From contig NZ_QAJL01000003.1 in assembly GCF_003852525.1 (NCBI RefSeq), positions 489,343-553,342 on the forward strand: a stretch of 64,000 nucleotides of DNA. The letters are read 5' to 3'. Source of the stretch: Pedobacter sp. KBW06. Lineage in GTDB: Bacteria; Bacteroidota; Bacteroidia; Sphingobacteriales; Sphingobacteriaceae. The first letter of the stretch is position 1. Every line of letters starts with the position of its first letter. The notes below the pieces were generated by a model, which worked only from the letters and a program-made list of their open reading frames with translations, was not told the DNA's origin and did no database searches. Shown piece after piece: positions 53,109 through 61,070 of the stretch. Made by a program: the position numbers and the translations under genes.

Positions 53109-55082
53109 ATGCAACTGAAAAAAATGATCGTCCTGTATGCCTTGCTGAGCACGAGCCTGTTTAGCAGGGCTCAGGATGCCCCGATCAATAAACAAAGTTT
53201 TGACCAGATCAACCTTACTTATCCGGGACTGGAAAAAACAAACGCCTTATTTTTGGCAGGTAAATACGATGAAGCCGCCGTACAATTACTGTCTTATTAT
53301 CGCGGACGCAAAAACATCAGACACCCTGAGTTCAATCTGTCTGACGAAAGCCGCTTTAAAGGCAAGTCTATCGGTACAAGCAATTTGGAAAAGGCCAATA
53401 ATGCGCTTGAGCACAAGTTTCAGCCCCATAAAGGTTATGGCTTTTTTGATTATGGGAAAGACATCAACTGGCAATTCTGGCCTGTAAAAGACAACGAAGT
53501 ACGCTGGCAATTACACCGGGTATACTGGTGGCAACCGATGGGCCTGGCCTACCGCAGCAGTGGCGATGAAAAATACGCCAAAGAATGGGTAGCTCAGTTT
53601 CGCGACTGGGCATTAAAAAATCCACTGGGTTTATCAGACGACAACGACCGGTATGCATGGCGACCTTTGGAAGTATCAGAACGCGTTCAAAGTCTGCCGG
53701 GGACTTTCAACCTGTTCCTCAAGGCTTCAGATTTCAGTCCGGCTTTTTTACTTGAGTTTCTAAAGAGTTACCATCAACAAGCCAATTATATTCCTTTGCA
53801 TTATTCGGAGCTGGGCAATCACCTTTTATTCGAGGCACAGCGGCTGCTGTTTGCAGGCTCATTCTTTCCTGAATTTAAAGATGCGGCCTCCTGGAGGAAA
53901 AGTGGGATCAGCGTTTTGAATACAGAGATCAAAAAACAGGTATACGCTGATGGGATGCAGTTTGAGTTGTCGCCGACCTATCATGTAGCCGCCATAGACA
54001 TTTTCTTAAAAGCCTATAATGCTGCGAAAATGGCTGGTGTGGAAAATGAGTTTCCCGAAAGCTATAGCAAAACTGTTGAAAATATGATCATTGCGATAGC
54101 CAATCTCTCTTTCCCGGATTACAACAATCCCATGTTTGGTGATTCCTGGCTGGTGGAAAAGAGTGGAAGGGTCAGGCAATTTCAAAGCTGGGCCAAAGCC
54201 TTTCCTCAGAACAATACCATCAAATATTTTGCTTCTGAGGGCAAAGAAGGAGCAGCACCAGCCTACTTGTCACATGCTTTATCCGTTGGAGGTTTTTATA
54301 CTTTCAGAAACGGATGGAACGTGCAATCTACAGTGATGATCCTGAAGGCCAGCCCTCCGGGAGAATTTCATGCGCAACCGGATAACGGCACTTTTGAACT
54401 TTGGGTAAAAGGTCGCAATTTTAGTCCGGATGGCGGGGTTTATGTTTATAGCGGCGATGCAGAGATCAACAAACTCAGAGAAGAATACCGTCAAACGAAA
54501 GTGCACCAAACTTTAACGCTTGATAATAAGAATATGGTGATCACCAAAGCCCGGCAAAACAAATGGGAAACCGGAAAAAACCTCGACATACTGACCTATA
54601 CTAATCCCAGTTATCCGGAGCTCGATCATCAGCGCAGTGTGCTTTTTATCAACCAAAAATACTTTTTGATCATCGATAAAGCATTCGGCAAGGCAACCGG
54701 AAATCTCGGGGTACACTTCCAGCTCAAAGAAGACAGTAAACCGGTTTTTGACAAAACGAAAAACAGGGTACACACCAGTTATACTGACGGAAATAACCTG
54801 TTGATACAATCACTAAATACCGATAAGGTAAGTCTGAATGAGGAAGCAGGTAAAGTCTCTTATGCCTACCGAAAGGAAGTGGCCAGACCCGCATTTGTAT
54901 TTGAAAAACCTAAAAATGATGGCAACGCCCAAAGATTTATCACCCTCCTGTGTCCTTATGAGGGCGATACCGTACCTGAGGTCAGTATTTCGTTCCTTAC
55001 AGGCAATGATTTTGAGAAAGGCGAGCTCCGGATCAGCCTGAGCATCGATGGAAAAGCACAAACCATAAAAACAAAATTATGA
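53109..55082 (+). CDS. hepC: Heparinase III (PL12), heparan-sulfate lyase
   Basis: A 657-residue exported lyase that, from memory, aligns nearly throughout with heparinase III of Pedobacter heparinus. Shared stretches include 'YFDYGKDINW'-like, 'WPVKDNEVRWQLHRV', 'WRPLEVSERVQSLP' and 'GEFHAQPDNGTFEL'. The signal peptide ends near 'LFSRAQ'. The catalytic residues Asn237, Tyr291 and His421 lie exactly three positions before the Asn240, Tyr294 and His424 of the Pedobacter enzyme. It cleaves the glucosamine-uronic acid bond of heparan sulfate, with low-sulfated regions preferred, giving unsaturated disaccharides. It ends the GH88-PL12-PL12 operon and is followed by a strong terminator. Confidence 0.95.
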   Translation: MQLKKMIVLYALLSTSLFSRAQDAPINKQSFDQINLTYPGLEKTNALFLAGKYDEAAVQLLSYYRGRKNIRHPEFNLSDESRFKGKSIGTSNLEKANNALEHKFQPHKGYGFFDYGKDINWQFWPVKDNEVRWQLHRVYWWQPMGLAYRSSGDEKYAKEWVAQFRDWALKNPLGLSDDNDRYAWRPLEVSERVQSLPGTFNLFLKASDFSPAFLLEFLKSYHQQANYIPLHYSELGNHLLFEAQRLLFAGSFFPEFKDAASWRKSGISVLNTEIKKQVYADGMQFELSPTYHVAAIDIFLKAYNAAKMAGVENEFPESYSKTVENMIIAIANLSFPDYNNPMFGDSWLVEKSGRVRQFQSWAKAFPQNNTIKYFASEGKEGAAPAYLSHALSVGGFYTFRNGWNVQSTVMILKASPPGEFHAQPDNGTFELWVKGRNFSPDGGVYVYSGDAEINKLREEYRQTKVHQTLTLDNKNMVITKARQNKWETGKNLDILTYTNPSYPELDHQRSVLFINQKYFLIIDKAFGKATGNLGVHFQLKEDSKPVFDKTKNRVHTSYTDGNNLLIQSLNTDKVSLNEEAGKVSYAYRKEVARPAFVFEKPKNDGNAQRFITLLCPYEGDTVPEVSISFLTGNDFEKGELRISLSIDGKAQTIKTKL

Positions 55083-55172
55083 GCCTGGCTGAATGTATGG
55101 CCGTTGCAATACCGCCATACCTAACAGGTTACTGTGAAAACGACCTTACTAAGGGATAAAATGATTTTATTC

Positions 55173-55205
55173 AAAAGCCTGAAATCTTACGATTTCAGGC
55201 TTTTT
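55173..55205. terminator. Rho-independent terminator of the lyase operon
   Basis: AAAAGCCTGAAATC, loop TTAC, GATTTCAGGCTTTTT. The 14-base perfect stem has A/T tracts on both sides, so it can also serve the convergent HsdR-N gene. Confidence 0.8.
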
Positions 55206-55222
55206 CCGGTTTAATTAATTAT

Positions 55223-56302
55223 TTATTTAGACGGGTTCGCTCCATCCAGCCGCGCAATCACTTCATTTAAAAGGGCAGCATGCTGATATAAATCATCGAG
55301 CGACTGGAGTTCATATTTGGTCTCTTTTTTATGCTCATCGAGTACCGCCAGGTATTTTTTATTGTTCAGGTATAACCGGCAAATGGTCTTCCGGTTATTG
55401 TCGTCCAGCAGAATCGCGAAATAGGAAAGTGCATCTCTGTAAGTAATTCTTTTGGAATCTATATTTTCCCTGAGCATCGATTTGACGATAAAAAAACCTT
55501 CAATTTCCTCTTCTGTAGTTACAATTCCCGACTCCGGTTCAGCGAGAATGGTTTCTTCGATTTTAATGGCTTCTGAGGTGTCTTTTTCCTTTTCCTGATT
55601 TAGCGCAGATTTCAGGCGTTCATTAATTGCATCGCTAATGAGCTGGTTAAAAGAGCGTTTAATAATCGGTGCAAATTGTTCTTTCACCTTGGCGGTAATC
55701 ACCTTAGGATAGACCTGTTTGGTAAAGAAGCTGATAAAACCGTCGGAGGGCTCAGCTATTTCTTTGTGAAGCAGGCTTTTCAACTCGTTCAGGTACTTTA
55801 ATTCACTTGCCGTATTCGTAATGTTATCGACATCAAAATAGGATTTGTGGAATTTCTTTAACTCTGCAATTTCGGCATCTTTGATTTCTGTTAACCTGAA
55901 TTCAAAGAATGGCGTACCGTCCATCTTATTCTTTTCAACGAGGTCGGTGTAAAAACGATAGGCCAGCCCGTTGGTCAACAAGCCGAACTTAGCTTTTGTG
56001 GTATGAAAATACCTGAACAACTGAGAATTGTGCGGGTCTAAATTCTCCTGATGGTGTTTACATTCGATTAATATCGTGGGCTCGGCATCTTTCATAATCG
56101 CATAATCCACCTTCTCCCCTTTTTTAATCCCCAAATCAGCAATGTATTCGGGGTTCACCTCAAAGGGATTGAAAACATCATATCCCATGATCTGAATAAA
56201 TGGCATCACCAGGGCATTTTTTGTCGCTTCTTCCGTTTGTATTTGAGGTAACATCTTCTCGACACGAGATGCCAACTGTGCAATCTGATCTTTGAAATCC
56301 AT
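55223..56302 (-). CDS. Solitary HsdR N-terminal-type nuclease domain protein
   Basis: A 359-residue cytoplasmic protein. Residues about 1-150 match the HSDR_N/type I restriction nuclease module: Glu25 in 'TEEATKNALVMPFIQIMGYDVFNPFEV', Asp66 in 'KVDYAI', and Glu80-x-Lys82 in 'ILIECKHH' (PD-(D/E)XK). Then follow 'FGLLTNGLAYRFYTDL' and the usual helices. Residues about 200-345 are a helical region and a second alpha/beta segment. There is no helicase motor, so it is not HsdR itself. Stand-alone proteins of this type occur in many bacteria with uncertain roles. It is placed next to, but transcribed towards, the lyase operon. Confidence 0.88.
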   Translation of the reverse strand: MDFKDQIAQLASRVEKMLPQIQTEEATKNALVMPFIQIMGYDVFNPFEVNPEYIADLGIKKGEKVDYAIMKDAEPTILIECKHHQENLDPHNSQLFRYFHTTKAKFGLLTNGLAYRFYTDLVEKNKMDGTPFFEFRLTEIKDAEIAELKKFHKSYFDVDNITNTASELKYLNELKSLLHKEIAEPSDGFISFFTKQVYPKVITAKVKEQFAPIIKRSFNQLISDAINERLKSALNQEKEKDTSEAIKIEETILAEPESGIVTTEEEIEGFFIVKSMLRENIDSKRITYRDALSYFAILLDDNNRKTICRLYLNNKKYLAVLDEHKKETKYELQSLDDLYQHAALLNEVIARLDGANPSK

Positions 56303-56332
56303 TTGAATTTTTATTTAATAATTTGAAATGCT

Positions 56333-56545
56333 TTAATCTTCAAAGCCACACAAGGTCTTGCCCCTGCTTTTAGCGATCTCAAGCGTTGTTTTTAAAACCT
56401 TGTGCTGGCAGTTATTCAGTCCTTTGCAATCTGCAGTGTAATGGTATCTTTTACCTGTACGGCTATCACAGATGTATACTGTATTCACGTCTGTACAAAC
56501 GACGTTATTCAGGAAAATAAATCCGAGTAGTAAAACGATCTTCAT
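56333..56545 (-). CDS. Small exported cysteine-containing protein
   Basis: A 70-residue protein. A short hydrophobic signal ('MKIVLLLGFIFLNNVVC') precedes a compact cysteine-bearing part: 'VYICDSRTGKRYHYTADCKGLNNCQHKV' and 'KTLCGFED'. The spacing of His, Cys and Lys suggests a small disulfide or metal site. Homologues of this type are frequent in Bacteroidota as hypothetical proteins. It lies upstream of the HsdR-N gene on the same strand, 30 bases away. Confidence 0.75.
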   Translation of the reverse strand: MKIVLLLGFIFLNNVVCTDVNTVYICDSRTGKRYHYTADCKGLNNCQHKVLKTTLEIAKSRGKTLCGFED

Positions 56546-56960
56546 ATACAGTTAAGAATTAGTCATTCAACTGCTCAAAAGTAGATCACAACAGTAGGCT
56601 TTCCTTACGGGAAACCGTAAAGCACCAGATTGCTTTTCCGGAATTTAATGGGGTATTTCAGGGGTTTAGGACCGGATCAGACATTGTAAACTTATGGCAG
56701 TAAAGAGGAGATTGTTCAGTTATATCAGGACCAGGCAACATTGTATGTTTTTTGGATAGGCTTCGATGTTGCTGAGGGGTTGGCGACGGGTTGCCGTAGG
56801 GTTGGTAACGGTTGGTAAGGCCATTTACCTCAGCAACCCTACGGCAACCCCTCAGCAACCCCTGTCAAGGGGCGAAGGCTATACAAAGCCACTCAAACGA
56901 ACGGACAAACCTTCTGCGATAAGTTTACAAAGAGAATGAAGACTGTATTTCAGTACTCAT
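56546..56960. other. Spacer carrying a REP-like inverted repeat
   Basis: 415 bases between two minus-strand genes. Apart from the inverted repeat at 56768-56864 it has no credible open frame. Confidence 0.5.
56768..56864. repeat. REP-like inverted repeat of GGTTG units
   Basis: The left arm has successive GGTTG-ended units (GTTGCTGAGGGGTTG, GCGACGGGTTG, CCGTAGGGTTG, GTAACGGTTG). The right arm is the complement (CTCAGCAACCC, TACGGCAACCCC, TCAGCAACCC), from 56828. The arms can fold into one or two alternative stems. The pattern is like a bacterial REP element, though no transposase is near it. Confidence 0.65.
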
Positions 56961-58343
56961 TTAAGGGTTCACTTTCATGCACTTAATCACATTTCCGCCA
57001 TCCTGAATTGAAACGGCATTTACCGTTCCATCATCATTTTTTGTGAAGAATATTTTTACGTCTAAATCCATAAGGAAAAATTTATCCTCCGCTTCCGGGA
57101 GTAAATTTAGAACAGGAATTCCGGCCATTTTTAAAACCAGGCCCCGGTCTTTCAAAGTAACGGTTACCGGCTCTCCGTCTTCCCGCTTGTAATTCCCTGC
57201 ATAGGTTTTTAAAACACTGTCAGTTAATGAAATCACCGGAAGCACCTCAGTTAACTTAGTACTTTTATAAGCTTTATGTATAATTTCCGGACCTTCGGCT
57301 AAAGCGGCCCTGACGATATTGTTGCACATCATCAACCCGTTGTCGGCATTCGTTAAAACGATAATTCCCCGTTTGGATTTTGGAAGCAAGACCATAATTG
57401 CGGCTACCCCCTGATCATTTCCTGCGTGTAGAAGTGCATACTCGTGGTTAGGTAAACCGTTAACAACACGCCATCCCAAACCCTGCTGAAGATTGGGGCT
57501 AATTACGGCCTGTGTTTTTATGATTTCTTTGTTAAGACCTGCTGAAAGATGTCCGCCTTTTAAAACCTCTATTGCAAATTTGGAAAGGTCTTCTATCGTG
57601 GTCGTTACACCTGCAGCAGCACTGGCCCGAATCGAATAATCAGTCTTTGTAATCTGTTTTCCTTCGGTATCATACATTCTGCTATGCCTGGCAAAATCCG
57701 TTTTGCCGTCCCATTCATGATGCGTATCTGACAGGTGTAAGGGTTTGAAAAGTACGGAATCCGCAAGTTGAGGTAATGATTTATGGAACTTCTGCTCTAT
57801 AGCCGATTTAAGGTATTCCATTCCTTCCCCTGAGTAGTTGAATTTTGTACCTGGTTCAAAGTTAAACCTTAATTTACCAGTTGAATTCATCCATCTCCAA
57901 TTGTCAAAACCAGACTGCTGACTCAACACATGCCGGGTCGTTATCTTTTTCGAATAAGGGTCTGAGGCAACTGCGGTATCAACAAAATAATGGGCAAGCG
58001 GTTCATCCAAATCCCATTTCCCCTCTTGTACCAATTTAAGTACCATCGTAGAAAACACGACTTTGCTAATTGATGCAACTTCAAAAATCATATTTTTTGG
58101 CGCCGGTTTCCCATCACTTAAATTCCCATATACCTTCGCTTTTACCAGCTTATTATTTTCTATAATACCAATCGCAACGTTCGGAATATTTAAGTCCTTT
58201 TGCCATTGAACGATCCTGGCATCTAGTGTATTCGGGCTGGATTGTTCCTGTTTATGCGGACCAGAATTTAACCGCTGACAAAAACCGTCAGTAAGGTTTA
58301 AGGTAATAAAGAAAAATAGAATATAGCCGGTTAATAACTTCAT
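56961..58343 (-). CDS. Exported serine hydrolase (beta-lactamase/class C family)
   Basis: Counted from the ATG at 58343 it is 460 residues; an upstream ATG at 58412 adds a hydrophobic stretch and is less likely. A signal peptide is followed by the serine-hydrolase fold, with S-x-x-K at 'SISK' (Ser91, Lys94). The second element is 'FNYSGEG', i.e. Tyr-Ser-Gly instead of the usual Tyr-x-Asn. The third element lies near 'HAGNDQG'. Residues about 360-460 form a separate C-terminal strand-rich domain ('YAGNYKREDGEPVTVTLKDRG'), as in many Bacteroidota class C-like enzymes. The role (peptidase or esterase) is uncertain. Confidence 0.88.
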   Translation of the reverse strand: MKLLTGYILFFFITLNLTDGFCQRLNSGPHKQEQSSPNTLDARIVQWQKDLNIPNVAIGIIENNKLVKAKVYGNLSDGKPAPKNMIFEVASISKVVFSTMVLKLVQEGKWDLDEPLAHYFVDTAVASDPYSKKITTRHVLSQQSGFDNWRWMNSTGKLRFNFEPGTKFNYSGEGMEYLKSAIEQKFHKSLPQLADSVLFKPLHLSDTHHEWDGKTDFARHSRMYDTEGKQITKTDYSIRASAAAGVTTTIEDLSKFAIEVLKGGHLSAGLNKEIIKTQAVISPNLQQGLGWRVVNGLPNHEYALLHAGNDQGVAAIMVLLPKSKRGIIVLTNADNGLMMCNNIVRAALAEGPEIIHKAYKSTKLTEVLPVISLTDSVLKTYAGNYKREDGEPVTVTLKDRGLVLKMAGIPVLNLLPEAEDKFFLMDLDVKIFFTKNDDGTVNAVSIQDGGNVIKCMKVNP

Positions 58344-58520
58344 GATTGATATAAGCTGTAAGAATTCCGCGAATAAGCAAAAACATAACAGTACAATTAT
58401 TATGATGAGCATAAACCTAGCAATTTATCTTAAAATCCGGCAGTTATTACGGCGCTAAAATGAGCGCTGTTTAAAATTTCACGATAATTACCTTAAAAAT
58501 TTCAATTCCAGAGCGCTTGA

Positions 58521-58551
58521 AATTAAGGCCAATACAATATTGGCCTTAATT
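58521..58551. terminator. Hairpin terminator
   Basis: A 13-base perfect stem (AATTAAGGCCAAT with ATTGGCCTTAATT) around a 5-base loop, right after the minus-strand oxidoreductase gene. AT-rich flanks support termination. Confidence 0.7.
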
Positions 58552-58560
58552 CTTCCCGGA

Positions 58561-59571
58561 TTAGAATTTAATCACCACTTTACCAATGGTTGTATTGTTT
58601 TCCAGCTGCTGGTGCGCTTTCTTAAAGTTCTCAGCAGAGAGTCCCGAAAGCGTTGTTTTCAAGGTGTTTTTTAATACCCCATCATCCAGCAGACGGGCCA
58701 CTTCATTCAGAATATGGTGTTGCTCAATCATATCCTCAGTCTGGAAAATAGACCGGGTATACATTAGCTCCCAGGAGAAACTCACGCTTTTGCTTTTTAG
58801 TTTATCCAATGCCACAGGAGTTGCGGAACCAGTAATGGAAGCAATATGTCCCTGAGGTTTGATGAGCTCAGTAATGATGTCCCAGTACTGATTGAGATCC
58901 ACAAAATCGAGGATAAAATCTACAGACTGAAATCCCGCTTCATGCATTTCATTCACCAGATCTTTATGATTGAATACATAGTCTGCTCCCTGTTCCCTGC
59001 ACCATTCTTCTGTTTCCGGCCGGCTCGCAGTGGCAATGACCACCAGGCCAGCTACCTTTTTTGCCATCTGAATGGCGATAGAACCGACACCGCCGGCACC
59101 GCCGATGATCAATATGGTTTTACCCTTGTCTTTTTCATTAATCCGGATGCGGTCAAACAGGATCTCCCAGGCCGTTAAGGCTGTTAATGGCATTGCAGCA
59201 GCCTCCTCAATGCTGAGTTTTTTAGGTTTCTTACCTACAATGCGCTCATCAACGAGCTGGTATTCTGCATTACTTCCAGCCCTGTTGAGGTCTCCTGCAT
59301 AGTAAACCTCATCTCCTGCTTTAAACAGGCTAACCTCATCTCCTACTGCTTCTACTATCCCCACAGCATCCCAACCGATCACCTTTGGTACATCCAATAC
59401 CTGACCTTTTGCGCTGTTCTGCCGGATCTTAAAATCTACCGGGTTTACAGAAACTGCGGCAACTTTCACCAGCAGGTCCCTTCCTTTCGGGGCTGGTCTT
59501 TCCGTTTCAAATTCTATAAAGCTGTCTGCATCACTTATAGGTAATGATGTCTTAAATCCTATTGCTTTCAT
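58561..59571 (-). CDS. Quinone-oxidoreductase-like (zinc-free MDR) dehydrogenase
   Basis: A 336-residue NAD(P)-dependent oxidoreductase of the medium-chain family. The GroES-like N-terminal domain contains 'VKVAAVSVNPVDFKIRQ'. The Rossmann domain begins 'ILIIGGAGGVGSIAIQMAK', with the GGAGGVG nucleotide loop. 'DFILDFVDLNQYWD' and 'GHIASITGSA' are typical of the ZADH/QOR2 branch. The zinc ligands of alcohol dehydrogenases are absent, so an alkenal or quinone reduction is more likely than alcohol oxidation. It follows the cupin-royal-jelly gene by 27 bases on the same strand and is presumably co-transcribed. Confidence 0.93.
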   Translation of the reverse strand: MKAIGFKTSLPISDADSFIEFETERPAPKGRDLLVKVAAVSVNPVDFKIRQNSAKGQVLDVPKVIGWDAVGIVEAVGDEVSLFKAGDEVYYAGDLNRAGSNAEYQLVDERIVGKKPKKLSIEEAAAMPLTALTAWEILFDRIRINEKDKGKTILIIGGAGGVGSIAIQMAKKVAGLVVIATASRPETEEWCREQGADYVFNHKDLVNEMHEAGFQSVDFILDFVDLNQYWDIITELIKPQGHIASITGSATPVALDKLKSKSVSFSWELMYTRSIFQTEDMIEQHHILNEVARLLDDGVLKNTLKTTLSGLSAENFKKAHQQLENNTTIGKVVIKF

Positions 59572-59598
59572 ATATCTATTTTTCTAAGGTGTTCTGAA

Positions 59599-61023
59599 TT
59601 ATTTCATTTTAAATTTATAAATATAATAGGGCGCTTTGCCACTATCTGCTTTTCCGGTAAAGGCGCTGGTGGTTTCCAGCTGATTGGTAGAGATATACAT
59701 CCAGCCAGCAGGTGCCAGGTACACATTATCGGACCATAACAATTTCTCTTTATTTTGTATCAAATGACTTAACTTCCCGTTGAGGTCCAGCTTCGTAATA
59801 GCGTGCTCCTGAAGGTTGGTGAAGTAGTGATTGCCCAGCGCATCGGTAACCGCACCATCGCTAAAGGGCTTTTCTCCTGCTTTAGTAATTGCATTCCCAA
59901 TGGTCTTGTCGTCTTTTCCCGACCTAAAGAGCCCGGCCGGCACCTGATACCAGGAGCTTCCATTCATTGCACCAAAGAATAAAGTCTCTCTATCGGCAGA
60001 AAGGGTCATAGGATCTATCGCGACGCGGGCAGGTTTACCTCCAAAATGAACCACACTTCCGTTGATCAGCATATCCTTATCTTCTGCCTGTAAAGCCGGA
60101 TGACCGCTAAATCTTTTCGCCGCTTTGGTTTTCAGGTTTAACGAAATGATCCCCGGATTTGCAATATCGGCAAGGTAGGCCCAGCCATTCTTTTCATCAA
60201 TAGCAACTTCCTGCGCAAAAGTACCTTTAGGCGCCACGAATGCCGGCAATTCAATTTTCTCCGCCACCTTATTTTTATCAATATCAAAAGCCCATAACCT
60301 TGTCTTACCCAGCTCAAGGCCCATATCAATTACCCACAGCTTGTTGTTCTTATCAAAAATCAACCCGAGCATCGCATCAAATTTTGCGTCTGTAGCTTTA
60401 CCATTGTTCTTCTGATAGGAAGCATTTGGATAAGGTACCGCTTTACCCTTTATGATTTCTACCAGCTGCAGCTGCCGGCTTCCGAGGGGATGAATTGTTG
60501 CAAAGACCCTTCCTTCGGCAGATACGGCCACATCACCCGGACGGATGTCTAATGCCGCGACCTCTTCCAGTTCCGGTTGTTCTTTTGCCACATCAGCGAA
60601 ATAGCTTGCGGTACCATTGATCCAGTCCATCCTCGGAGGGGCAAAAAAATCAATATCCAGTGTTCCGTCTTCCAGACACTCAAACTGGTGCGGGATATTT
60701 CCCGGAATGATCAGGACCTCTCCGGCTTTTACGATATAGTCCTTCCCCTGCATGCTGACCTTTACGCTTCCTTTTGTGATGTATGAAGTTTGCTCATTGG
60801 GATGTTGGTGTAAGGGAACCCTGGCACCTTTATCCATTTTAAACAACGCCAGCATCCCTTGTTCGCCATATACATATTTACGTTGTAGTTTGTCTGCCAT
60901 CTGCTCCCATCCCTTTTCATCGAATTTCAGGTGTTGGACCTGTTTCAGGTCTTGTGCGCTTGCAGTATTCATGGTCAGGATCATTGCGATAGCAACAAAA
61001 CCTGCTAATTTTAGTTTTATCAT
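59599..61023 (-). CDS. Exported cupin fused to a major royal jelly (Yellow-like) propeller
   Basis: A 474-residue exported fusion. The signal peptide ends near 'TMNTASAQ'. Residues about 40-120 are a cupin: 'VPLHQHPNEQTSYITKG' and 'GEVLIIPGNIPHQFEC' supply the metal histidines and glutamate-type ligands. Residues about 145-470 are a six-bladed propeller of the major royal jelly/SMP-30-like type ('MLGLIFDKNNKLWVIDMG', 'DKNGWAYLADIANPGIISLNL', 'LFFGAMNGSSWYQVPAGLF'). I infer a small-molecule-binding or lactonase/tautomerase role from the family, not shown. It is in a minus-strand group with an acetolactate decarboxylase and a QOR-like enzyme. The fusion of the two domains is unusual. Confidence 0.85.
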   Translation of the reverse strand: MIKLKLAGFVAIAMILTMNTASAQDLKQVQHLKFDEKGWEQMADKLQRKYVYGEQGMLALFKMDKGARVPLHQHPNEQTSYITKGSVKVSMQGKDYIVKAGEVLIIPGNIPHQFECLEDGTLDIDFFAPPRMDWINGTASYFADVAKEQPELEEVAALDIRPGDVAVSAEGRVFATIHPLGSRQLQLVEIIKGKAVPYPNASYQKNNGKATDAKFDAMLGLIFDKNNKLWVIDMGLELGKTRLWAFDIDKNKVAEKIELPAFVAPKGTFAQEVAIDEKNGWAYLADIANPGIISLNLKTKAAKRFSGHPALQAEDKDMLINGSVVHFGGKPARVAIDPMTLSADRETLFFGAMNGSSWYQVPAGLFRSGKDDKTIGNAITKAGEKPFSDGAVTDALGNHYFTNLQEHAITKLDLNGKLSHLIQNKEKLLWSDNVYLAPAGWMYISTNQLETTSAFTGKADSGKAPYYIYKFKMK

Positions 61024-61070
61024 TTTTATAAGTTTTTGTAATTTGAAGGATGTATTTTCCCTGGTCCTGA

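Noticed and set aside
55223-56302. Type I restriction system
   Set aside because: The protein has only the HsdR N-terminal nuclease part. No helicase region, HsdM or HsdS is near it.
56658-56858. 66-residue minus-strand frame over the inverted repeat
   Set aside because: The frame is produced by the repeat itself, and its sequence simply follows the GGTTG units.
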